This document shows positions 34,485 through 40,740 of a stretch of DNA of 64,000 nt, piece after piece. Made by a program: the position numbers and the translations under genes. Numbering within the stretch: the first letter of the stretch is position 1; each line of letters opens with the position of its first letter. This DNA is from Chitinophaga pinensis (GTDB taxonomy: Bacteria; Bacteroidota; Bacteroidia; NS11-12g; UBA955): the NCBI GenBank assembly GCA_945871905.1, contig CAMBXL010000001.1, forward strand, positions 310,001-374,000. The letters run 5' to 3'. Below the pieces are notes generated by a model that had not been told where the DNA came from, did not search any database, and worked only from the letters and a program-made list of their open reading frames with translations.

Positions 34485-34820
34485 ATGAAACTAACCATAA
34501 CAAGTATTGAGTTAAAAGGAATTCTAAAGTTTTTTATTTTGTCGCAGCAAGCTTTGTTTATACTAAAACAATTGCGAAGTTCTCAATGTAAAGGGTTTAA
34601 GAAAAAAGGAATTTGGACCACTCATTACACTATGACGCTATGGAATTCGGAGCAAGAAATGAAAGCTTTTGCACACAGTGGGGCTCATTTGTCTGCAATG
34701 AAGTTAAGCCAAAGTATTGCCAAAGAAATTAAAATATTAACCATAGATGCCAATGAATTCCCATCATGGAATCAGGCTATTGAATTGCTCAATCAACAGG
34801 GGAAATCTTTTAAATATTAA
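34485..34820 (+). CDS. Small alpha/beta-barrel (ABM or DUF3291-like) protein
   Basis: 111 aa with no signal peptide. The segment KKGIWTTHYTMTLWNSEQEMKAFAHSGAHLSAMKLS resembles dimeric alpha-beta barrel proteins (antibiotic-biosynthesis-monooxygenase-like, DUF3291), which often have W-T-LW..E.M.AF..SG.H. The N-terminal region LTITSIELKGILKFFILSQQALFILKQL fits the first strand-helix. The family includes small oxygenases and stress proteins; no substrate can be inferred. It seems to be an independent unit, 52 bases ahead of the RluA-like gene. Confidence 0.65.
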   Translation: MKLTITSIELKGILKFFILSQQALFILKQLRSSQCKGFKKKGIWTTHYTMTLWNSEQEMKAFAHSGAHLSAMKLSQSIAKEIKILTIDANEFPSWNQAIELLNQQGKSFKY

Positions 34821-34872
34821 TTTAACTTTGTTTGAAAATCAAATTTAAAGAGTTCCTTTAATAGCACTATTT

Positions 34873-35553
34873 TTGCCAACATTGAAACCTACTATTTCTT
34901 TTAGAATACAAGACCATATTCTCTATGAGGACAATCATTTGATTGCCATTTTTAAACCTTCGGGCGTTTTGGTGCAAGGCGACCAAACAGGCGATGTGCC
35001 ACTTTCAGATTTGGTAAAAGCATTTATAAAAGAACGTGACCAAAAACCAGGTAACGTTTTTTGTGGGGTTATTCATCGAATAGACAGACCTGTAAGCGGT
35101 GTTGTTGTGCTTGCAAAAACTAGTAAAGCCTTGTCTAAAATGAATGAACTGTTTAGAGAAGATGCAATAAAAAAAACATACCGAGCTTTAGTCAATGGTC
35201 ACCCCGTAGAAGAAAAGAAAGAATTAAAAGCCTTTTTAAGAAAAAATAATAAAATATTAAAGGCGGATGTGTTTATGAAAGAAGTAGACAATAGTAAAGA
35301 ATCAATGTTGTCTTATCAGTTGTTGGAAAAAAAAGGGACACAATCGCTTTTAGAAGTGTATCCAATTACAGGACGTTTTCATCAAATCAGAGCAATGTTA
35401 GCTTCAATAAAATGTCCAATTGTGGGCGATGTAAAATATGGAGCTCCACAAGCGCTGAAAAACAAGTCAATCTGTTTGCACGCATACCAAATTGAATTTA
35501 TTCATCCTATAAAACAAGAACTTGTGAAAATAACTTGCAAAGAACCTTTTTGA
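34873..35553 (+). CDS. RluA-family RNA pseudouridine synthase
   Basis: 226 aa. The catalytic aspartate is in VIHRIDRPVSGVVVLAKTSKA, and the family motifs ILYEDNHLIAIFKPSGVLVQ and TGRFHQIRAMLASIKCPIVGD are present. There is no S4 domain, so it is of the short RluA/TruC-like type, modifying rRNA or tRNA uridines; the target position cannot be told. The start is TTG: 34873 or, more likely, the in-frame TTG 34882, because a -7-like TATTTTTG covers 34868-34875. No ATG precedes the conserved segment, and the frame is closed at 34846-34848. Confidence 0.88.
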   Translation: MPTLKPTISFRIQDHILYEDNHLIAIFKPSGVLVQGDQTGDVPLSDLVKAFIKERDQKPGNVFCGVIHRIDRPVSGVVVLAKTSKALSKMNELFREDAIKKTYRALVNGHPVEEKKELKAFLRKNNKILKADVFMKEVDNSKESMLSYQLLEKKGTQSLLEVYPITGRFHQIRAMLASIKCPIVGDVKYGAPQALKNKSICLHAYQIEFIHPIKQELVKITCKEPF

Positions 35554-35576
35554 TTGATAAATTCATTTTACATTTG
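35550..35576 (+). promoter_or_regulatory. Candidate promoter for proline dehydrogenase
   Basis: TACATTTG (35569-35576) fits the -7 consensus; TTG at 35550-35552 is 16 bases before it, slightly short. It is 18 bases upstream of the start codon. Confidence 0.45.
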
Positions 35577-35594
35577 CACTTACTTTAAAATCAA

Positions 35595-36755
35595 ATGCCC
35601 AATTTGGATTTCAACAACACCGAAATTGCCTTTGCACACAAATCTAATGCTGAATTAAAAAAAGCAAGATTACTGTTTCAAAGTTTTAGTTACCCTTTTA
35701 TCATCAAACAAGGCCCTAAAATAGCCAACTTATTTATTGATATTTTACCACCTGTAAAAAGTTTAATTCGCCATACTTTGTTTGCCCAATTTTGTGGTGG
35801 AGAAAATATTCAGGACTGCCAAAAAACAGTTCAAGTGTTAAGCAAATCGAATATTGGGACAATTTTGGATTATTCCGTTGAAGGGGAGGAGTCTGAAAAG
35901 GTGTTCGATGATACGATGAACGAGGTTATCGATACCATTGCAATGGCAGCAAAATTTAGAAATGAAATCCCCTTTTCGGTTTTCAAAACGACAGGTATTG
36001 CCAGAATGGAATTGTTAACAAAAGTGAATGCGAATGAGCAACTAACTGATGTGGAAAAAGAGGAGTTTGATAGAGTTAAGTCAAGGTTTGAGCGAATTTG
36101 CGAAAAAGCACATCAAAACAAAGTACGTTTATTTGTAGATGCCGAGGATTCTTGGATTCAAGATGTAATAGATGATTTAACGTATCAAATGATGGCAAAA
36201 TACAATAAAGAGTCGGCCATTATTTACAATACCATTCAATGTTACAGAACGGGTAGAGTTTCACATCTTCAGTCAATATTAAGTACAACGGATTATTTTT
36301 TAGGATTTAAGTTAGTTCGTGGAGCCTATATGGAAAAGGAACGTGAGCGTGCTTTAAAAATGGGATATGTTTCTCCCGTTCATGCCAATAAAGAGAATAC
36401 AGACAAGGAATACAACGATGCCTTAAAATTTTGTGTTGAACACATTGATAGAATTAGTATTTGTGCTGGGACTCACAATGAGCAAAGCTCTTTGTATCTA
36501 GCCAATTTATTAACAGAAAAAGGACTTTCAAGTCAACATCCTAATGTTTTCTTTGCTCAATTATTAGGGATGAGTGATCATATCTCTTACAACTTAGCAA
36601 AAGGGGGTTACAGGGTTGCTAAATATGTGCCTTACGGTCCTGTAAAAGCGGTGTTACCATACTTAAGTAGAAGGGCACAAGAAAACAGTTCGGTAAAAGG
36701 ACAAGCCAGTCGCGAACTGAATTTAATCAATATTGAATTGAAAAGAAGAGGGTAA
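35595..36755 (+). CDS. Proline dehydrogenase
   Basis: 386 aa, FAD-dependent PRODH (TIM-barrel) that oxidises proline to pyrroline-5-carboxylate. Family segments are GENIQDCQKTVQVL, ILDYSVEGEES, FRNEIPFSVFKTTGIARMEL, VRLFVDAEDSW, YNTIQCYR, LGFKLVRGAYMEKERERA, ICAGTHNEQSS, FFAQLLGMSDHISYNLA and KYVPYGPVKAVLPYLSRRAQEN. It is a monofunctional eukaryote-like type rather than PutA; the P5C dehydrogenase partner is not in this window. Confidence 0.93.
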   Translation: MPNLDFNNTEIAFAHKSNAELKKARLLFQSFSYPFIIKQGPKIANLFIDILPPVKSLIRHTLFAQFCGGENIQDCQKTVQVLSKSNIGTILDYSVEGEESEKVFDDTMNEVIDTIAMAAKFRNEIPFSVFKTTGIARMELLTKVNANEQLTDVEKEEFDRVKSRFERICEKAHQNKVRLFVDAEDSWIQDVIDDLTYQMMAKYNKESAIIYNTIQCYRTGRVSHLQSILSTTDYFLGFKLVRGAYMEKERERALKMGYVSPVHANKENTDKEYNDALKFCVEHIDRISICAGTHNEQSSLYLANLLTEKGLSSQHPNVFFAQLLGMSDHISYNLAKGGYRVAKYVPYGPVKAVLPYLSRRAQENSSVKGQASRELNLINIELKRRG

Positions 36756-36771
36756 AAGGGGGTAGTAAAAA

Positions 36772-37746
36772 CTACCAGCCCAATATCCAAGCAAATATCA
36801 ATGGAGATACAATAGTTGCATCACTTTCCACAATGAATTTAGGCGTGTGGATGTCTAATTTACCCCAAGTAATTTTTTCGTTTGGTACTGCACCTGAGTA
36901 AGAACCATAACTTGTTGTTGAATCAGAAATTTGACAGAAATAGCCCCAAAAAGGAACGTCATGCCATTCTAAATCTTGGTACATCATTGGCACCACACAA
37001 ATAGGGAAATCACCTGCGATACCTCCACCAATTTGAAAGAATCCTACACCTTTGCCTGAGCTGTTGTTTCTATACCAATCAGCCAACCAAACCATGTATT
37101 CAATACCACTTTTCATTGTGGAAGCTTTCATTTCATTTTTAATAATATAACTTGCAAAAATATTTCCCATGGTGCTGTCTTCCCAACCTGGAACAACAAT
37201 TGGAATGTTTTTTTCTGCAGCTGCTAGCATCCAACTGTTTTTTGGATCTATTTCGTAATATTGTTCTAAAACGCCACTCAATAACATTTTATACATGTAT
37301 TCATGCGGAAAATAGCGTTCACCTTTGTCATCTGCGTCTTTCCAAAGTTGATGAATGTGTTTTTGCAATCTTCTGAATGCTTCTTCTTCAGGAATACAAG
37401 TGTCTGTTACTCTGTTATAATGGTTTTCCAATAAATCCCACTCGTCTTGCGGACTTAAGTCGCGGTAGTTGGGAACACGTTTGTAATGGCTGTGAGCTAC
37501 CAAATTCATGATGTCCTCTTCTAAATTTGCACCAGTACAACTGATGATAGCCACTTTGTCTTGTCTAATCATTTCGGCTAAAGAAAGCCCAAGTTCAGCT
37601 GTACTCATGGCACCAGCTAAAGTAATCATCATTTTTCCGCCTTCATTTAAAAAGGTTTCATATCCTTTGGCGGCATCCATTAATGCTGCTGCGTTAAAGT
37701 GTCTGTAATGGTGTTCTATGAAATTTGATACTGGTCCTTTGCTCAT
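36772..37746 (-). CDS. Deoxyhypusine synthase-family protein
   Basis: 324 aa from ATG 37746; an upstream non-conserved extension to 37803 is rejected because it overlaps the promoter. Segments MMITLAGAMSTAELGLSLAEMI, ISCTGANLEEDIMNLVAHSHY, IVVPGWEDSTMGN, GGGIAGDFPICVVP and SGAVPNEKITWGKLD match the deoxyhypusine synthase family, including the lysine that forms the enzyme-imine intermediate. In eukaryotes and archaea the family modifies eIF5A/aIF5A. Bacteria lack that partner, and bacterial homologues are reported to make homospermidine or related polyamines. NAD and spermidine use is inferred. It is divergent from a bacilliredoxin gene. Confidence 0.9.
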   Translation of the reverse strand: MSKGPVSNFIEHHYRHFNAAALMDAAKGYETFLNEGGKMMITLAGAMSTAELGLSLAEMIRQDKVAIISCTGANLEEDIMNLVAHSHYKRVPNYRDLSPQDEWDLLENHYNRVTDTCIPEEEAFRRLQKHIHQLWKDADDKGERYFPHEYMYKMLLSGVLEQYYEIDPKNSWMLAAAEKNIPIVVPGWEDSTMGNIFASYIIKNEMKASTMKSGIEYMVWLADWYRNNSSGKGVGFFQIGGGIAGDFPICVVPMMYQDLEWHDVPFWGYFCQISDSTTSYGSYSGAVPNEKITWGKLDIHTPKFIVESDATIVSPLIFAWILGW

Positions 37747-37776
37747 GATTGTATTTTTTTGACGTATTTGTGGCTG

Positions 37777-37807
37777 CAAAAGTAACCATTTTTGTAAATT
37801 CATTCAA
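37777..37807 (-). promoter_or_regulatory. Promoter of the deoxyhypusine synthase-like gene
   Basis: On the minus strand, TTG (37805-37807) is 20 bases before TACTTTTG (37777-37784), a full consensus match. It interleaves with the divergent promoter at 37792-37821. Confidence 0.75.
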
Positions 37808-37821
37808 ACAAATTATATTTG
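37792..37821 (+). promoter_or_regulatory. Promoter of the bacilliredoxin gene
   Basis: TTG (37792-37794), 19-base spacer, TATATTTG (37814-37821), a full consensus match. The leader to the start at 37987 would be about 160 bases, including the degenerate palindrome at 37863-37884. Confidence 0.7.
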
Positions 37822-37862
37822 TGCCGTGTTAGTGGTTAATAGTTAATGGGAAATAGTTAAGG

Positions 37863-37884
37863 GTCCCGAAAGAATTATCAGGAC
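37863..37884. repeat. Degenerate palindrome, possible relative of the 18-base tRNA-insert palindrome
   Basis: GTCCCGA (37863-37869) faces TCAGGAC (37878-37884), one mismatch from a perfect inverted repeat. The outer bases match TCCCGATAG..ATCGGGA at 33694-33711, suggesting a decayed copy. Confidence 0.4.
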
Positions 37885-37986
37885 TTCAATAGTTTTTGAA
37901 ACAATTATGGAAAATAGCAATTAAAAAATCAACCGCGAAACACTTATAAAATCTAAAATCAAAAATAATAAAATCAACAATAATAT

Positions 37987-38403
37987 ATGCCATATCCAGA
38001 AATGTTAGTTGCTCCAATGAGAGCCGAGTTAACCAATAATGGTTTTACTGAATTAAAAACCCCCGAAGAGGTCGATGCTCATTTGAGCTCAGCAACTGGG
38101 GTAAGTTTAGTTGTTGTGAATTCAGTGTGCGGATGCGCTGCTGGTTCTGCCCGTCCAGGTATTGTTAGGTCCCTTAACAATGACAAAAAACCTGATAATC
38201 TATTTACTGTTTTTGCTGGTCAAGATACCGAAGCTGTCGCAAAAGCTAGAGAATTTATGTTGCCATTCCCTCCATCTTCTCCTTCTGCCGCTTTGTTCAA
38301 AGACGGTAAGTTGGTCCATTTTATCCAAAGGTTAGAAGTGGAAGGTCACACTGCTGACCAAGTCGCTGAAAATTTAAGAAACGCTTACAATCAACATTGT
38401 TAA
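37987..38403 (+). CDS. Bacilliredoxin (BrxA/BrxB, YphP/YqiW family)
   Basis: 138 aa, the usual family size. It starts MPYPEMLVAPMRAELTNNGF, and the CGC active-site motif lies in VVNSVCGCAAGSARPG (C48, C50). In Bacillus these thioredoxin-fold proteins remove bacillithiol from thiolated proteins. Many Bacteroidota make bacillithiol, so redox repair is a fair inference; no bsh gene is visible here. A strong hairpin terminator follows 22 bases after the stop. Confidence 0.94.
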   Translation: MPYPEMLVAPMRAELTNNGFTELKTPEEVDAHLSSATGVSLVVVNSVCGCAAGSARPGIVRSLNNDKKPDNLFTVFAGQDTEAVAKAREFMLPFPPSSPSAALFKDGKLVHFIQRLEVEGHTADQVAENLRNAYNQHC

Positions 38404-38425
38404 TTAACACTGTTTTCAATTTATT

Positions 38426-38459
38426 AAAGGTCTTAACTTTTCGGTTAAGACCTTTTTTT
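38426..38459 (+). terminator. Rho-independent terminator after the bacilliredoxin gene
   Basis: AAAGGTCTTAAC (38426-38437) pairs with GTTAAGACCTTT (38444-38455) in a 12-bp perfect stem with a 6-base loop and a T-run to 38459. Confidence 0.88.
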
Positions 38460-38490
38460 AGTTTTGAAAATACTTAATAGAAGGTTGAAA

Positions 38491-39360
38491 TTAAATTAAT
38501 TGTGCGATTTTACTAGCTACCAATAGTTCGGGGTTTACTTCACTTTTTATAGTGTTTATTTTTTTGAGTGAATACATTACATTTTCAAGCATTTTTTCAC
38601 TCACATTCTGGTCGGTTGTCCATTCAGTACTATAAAACCAATCGTAACTATCTTCAAGTTTAAGGTTAAATCGATGATGAACTTCTTCAATGCTGTTTGG
38701 GGCTTTCATGAATTGTTTAGCCGAAAAATTGATGACTTGATTTAGTTCTTTAATTTCTGGTGAATGGTTTTTGATTAAATCATTACTAGCAATCATTTGA
38801 AAGCAGGACCAAGGCGTAATAAATTCGCCAATTCTTTTTAATTGACCATCGTCAACGCATGGTTTAGTGGTGTATTTCTCCCAAAAAAATACTTGAGAAT
38901 CATTTTTACTCAAAGAGGTTAGGGCACCATCCATATTTTCAATTAACAAAAAATCATTATCTTGAATGCTTTTACCCCTGATTTCGGCATCAATAAGTGC
39001 CATCAAATGGCTTCCACTTCCTAATCTACTAATGGCATATTTCTTACCTTCACATTCGCCTATTGTTTTTAAATTAGAATGAATGCCAGTATGAATGCCC
39101 CAAATAAGAGGAGTGCTAATGTATTGTTTTATGATTTTTGCTTCAAGTCCATTAATAATTGCTGCAACTACACCTTCAGTTAGTCCAACGGCAATGTCAA
39201 TCTCATTATTAGCGATTGCTTTAGTCATTGCGCCAGTTCCAGCTGGGAAATAGTGCCATTCGAGTTCAATGTTTTTGTTTTTGAATAAATCAAATTCATT
39301 GGCAAGGATAATTGGAAGGTTAAAGTGTTCGGGCACACCGCCCATTCTTATTTTTAGCAT
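38491..39360 (-). CDS. Orphan periplasmic-binding-protein-like (type 2 PBP fold) protein
   Basis: 289 aa. It starts MLKIRMGGVPEHFNLPIILANEFDLFKNKNIELEWHYFPAGTGAMTKAIANNEIDIAVGLTEGVVAAI, the pattern of SsuA/NMT1-type substrate-binding proteins. It has no signal peptide or lipobox, and no ABC permease or ATPase gene is nearby. It therefore resembles soluble PBP2-type proteins (like the fungal Ca3427 group) and may bind a small ligand such as a pyrimidine precursor in the cytosol. The function is open; a catalytic role cannot be excluded. Confidence 0.75.
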   Translation of the reverse strand: MLKIRMGGVPEHFNLPIILANEFDLFKNKNIELEWHYFPAGTGAMTKAIANNEIDIAVGLTEGVVAAIINGLEAKIIKQYISTPLIWGIHTGIHSNLKTIGECEGKKYAISRLGSGSHLMALIDAEIRGKSIQDNDFLLIENMDGALTSLSKNDSQVFFWEKYTTKPCVDDGQLKRIGEFITPWSCFQMIASNDLIKNHSPEIKELNQVINFSAKQFMKAPNSIEEVHHRFNLKLEDSYDWFYSTEWTTDQNVSEKMLENVMYSLKKINTIKSEVNPELLVASKIAQLI

Positions 39361-39468
39361 GTTTAACAGATTAACAAATTTGCGTCATTTTGGTTTCACT
39401 GTTATTTAAAAAAACAAACTTTTAAAATGGGTATAAACAAGGTAATTGGAACAGAGTTAAAGTATGGT

Positions 39469-39498
39469 TTGGTTTTTAAAATTAATTAATTATCTTTG
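39469..39498 (+). promoter_or_regulatory. Promoter of the rpsF-rpsR-rplI operon
   Basis: TTG (39469-39471), 19-base spacer, TATCTTTG (39491-39498), then CAGCCC. It is a perfect fit to the Bacteroidota consensus, with a leader of about 25 bases before rpsF. Confidence 0.85.
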
Positions 39499-39530
39499 CA
39501 GCCCTTAAAAAAATAAATATACAAAAAAGT

Positions 39531-39905
39531 ATGAGTTTAGTTAACTATGAATCTGCAATCATTTTAACACCCGTACTGTCTGAAGCACAAATGCAAGAAG
39601 CGGTTAAAAGCTACAGACAGTTGGTTGCGGAGCACGGAGGCAAAATGGTACATGAAACCAATTGGGGTTTGACCAAATTAGCCTATCCGATTAAAAAGAA
39701 ATCAACCGGCTTCTATCATTTCTTTGAATTTCAGGCAAACCCTGAGTTCATTGCCAACTTAGAAACAGTTTATCGTAGAGATGAACGAATTTTAAGATTT
39801 TTAAACACCAAATTAGACAAACACGGTGTATTGTTTAATGAACGTAAACAAAAAGGAGAAATTGCACCAGCTCCAAAAATCGTAAAGGAGGACGCTAAAG
39901 TATGA
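39531..39905 (+). CDS. rpsF: 30S ribosomal protein bS6
   Basis: 124 aa. It opens [36 protein letters not shown], with the W and K-rich strand [25 protein letters not shown] and [15 protein letters not shown]. bS6 pairs with bS18 on the 30S platform. In Bacteroidota (Flavobacterium johnsoniae structure) bS6, bS18 and bS21 occlude the anti-Shine-Dalgarno end of 16S rRNA. There is no Shine-Dalgarno before its start (AT-rich leader), as is normal for the phylum. It overlaps rpsR by 4 bases (ATGA). Confidence 0.97.
   Translation: MSLVNYESAIILTPVLSEAQMQEAVKSYRQLVAEHGGKMVHETNWGLTKLAYPIKKKSTGFYHFFEFQANPEFIANLETVYRRDERILRFLNTKLDKHGVLFNERKQKGEIAPAPKIVKEDAKV
39884..39891 (+). promoter_or_regulatory. 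Strong Shine-Dalgarno site of rpsR
   Basis: AAAGGAGG ends 10 bases before ATG 39902, inside the rpsF coding region. It matches the complement of the 16S 3' tail. Such sites are rare in this phylum and no other start I read in this window has one, except rplI. Confidence 0.75.
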
Positions 39906-40171
39906 GTAAGCAAGCATCACAAGAAACTTTCGGTTTCAACACACAACCAACCGTTATAAAAAAGAAATATTGTCGTTTCAAAAAACACAATATTAAGTAT
40001 GTAGACTACAAAGACGCAAATTTCTTGTTGAAATTTATGAATGAACAAGGTAAAATTCTTCCAGGAAGAATCACCGGAACTTCAGATAAATACCAAAGAA
40101 AAGTGTCTACTGCAGTTAAACGTGCTCGTTTTATGGCTATTTTACCTTATGTAGCTGACGGTTTAAAATAA
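39902..40171 (+). CDS. rpsR: 30S ribosomal protein bS18
   Basis: 89 aa. It contains [65 protein letters not shown], the classical bS18 fold with RITG, Q-R and R-A-R RNA-binding residues. The start overlaps the rpsF stop as ATGA and is preceded by a strong Shine-Dalgarno sequence. It binds bS6 on the platform. Confidence 0.97.
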   Translation: MSKQASQETFGFNTQPTVIKKKYCRFKKHNIKYVDYKDANFLLKFMNEQGKILPGRITGTSDKYQRKVSTAVKRARFMAILPYVADGLK

Positions 40172-40180
40172 TTTTAAAAA

Positions 40181-40186
40181 AGGAGG
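40181..40186 (+). promoter_or_regulatory. Strong Shine-Dalgarno site of rplI
   Basis: AGGAGG at 40181-40186 lies 9 bases before ATG 40196, in the 24-base gap after rpsR. It is the second strong site in this operon. Confidence 0.75.
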
Positions 40187-40195
40187 ATTTAAAAA

Positions 40196-40648
40196 ATGTC
40201 AAACATGAAATTAATTTTAACCCAAGATGTTAGAAATCTTGGACATAAAGATGATGTTGTTAGTGTTCGTCCAGGATATGGAAGAAATTACTTAATTCCA
40301 CAAGGAATGGCTAAATTAGCAACTTCGTCTGCACTTAAAATGTTAGCAGAAGATGTTAAACAACGTGCATTCAAACAAGAAAAAATCAAAAAAGATGCGG
40401 AAGCTCTTTCTGTAAAACTTGAAGGAATCAAAGTGATTCTTAAAGCTAAAACAGGAACAAGTGGAAAAATCTTCGGTTCTATCACAACTCTACAAGTTTC
40501 TAATGCTCTTAAAGACATGGGAATTGAAGTTGATAGAAGAAAAATTGTTTTTACTGAAGAGCCTAAAACAATTGGTGAATACAAAGCAAATATCAATCTT
40601 CACAAAGAGGTTACCAAATCTATCGATGTGGATGTTGTCGCTGAGTAA
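40196..40648 (+). CDS. rplI: 50S ribosomal protein bL9
   Basis: 150 aa. The N-domain MKLILTQDVRNLGHKDDVVSVRPGYGRNYLIPQGMA has the conserved GYGRN-LIP motif. A helical linker and the C-domain (KTGTSGKIFGSITTLQVSNALK, VDRRKIV) follow. The start could be M1 (40196) or the next M (MSNMKLIL); the Shine-Dalgarno spacing fits 40196. It is the last gene of the operon and is followed by a hairpin terminator. Confidence 0.97.
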   Translation: MSNMKLILTQDVRNLGHKDDVVSVRPGYGRNYLIPQGMAKLATSSALKMLAEDVKQRAFKQEKIKKDAEALSVKLEGIKVILKAKTGTSGKIFGSITTLQVSNALKDMGIEVDRRKIVFTEEPKTIGEYKANINLHKEVTKSIDVDVVAE

Positions 40649-40669
40649 TTGATTTTCAATATAACTTTT

Positions 40670-40701
40670 AAAAAAGGGATGAAATTTTTCATCCCTTTTT
40701 T
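40670..40701 (+). terminator. Terminator of the rpsF-rpsR-rplI operon
   Basis: The A-run and GGGATGAAA (40670-40684) pair with TTTCATCCC and a T-run (40687-40701), leaving a very short loop. It may also work in the other direction. Confidence 0.85.
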
Positions 40702-40740
40702 CGTTTTCTTTATTTCTAAGCTTATCTTTGAACTTCTGTT

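Noticed and set aside
36759-36777. Hairpin GGTAGT-AAAA-ACTACC between the proline dehydrogenase and DHS-like genes as a terminator
   Set aside because: The stem has 6 bp and no T-run, and it reaches into the DHS-like stop; too weak to call.
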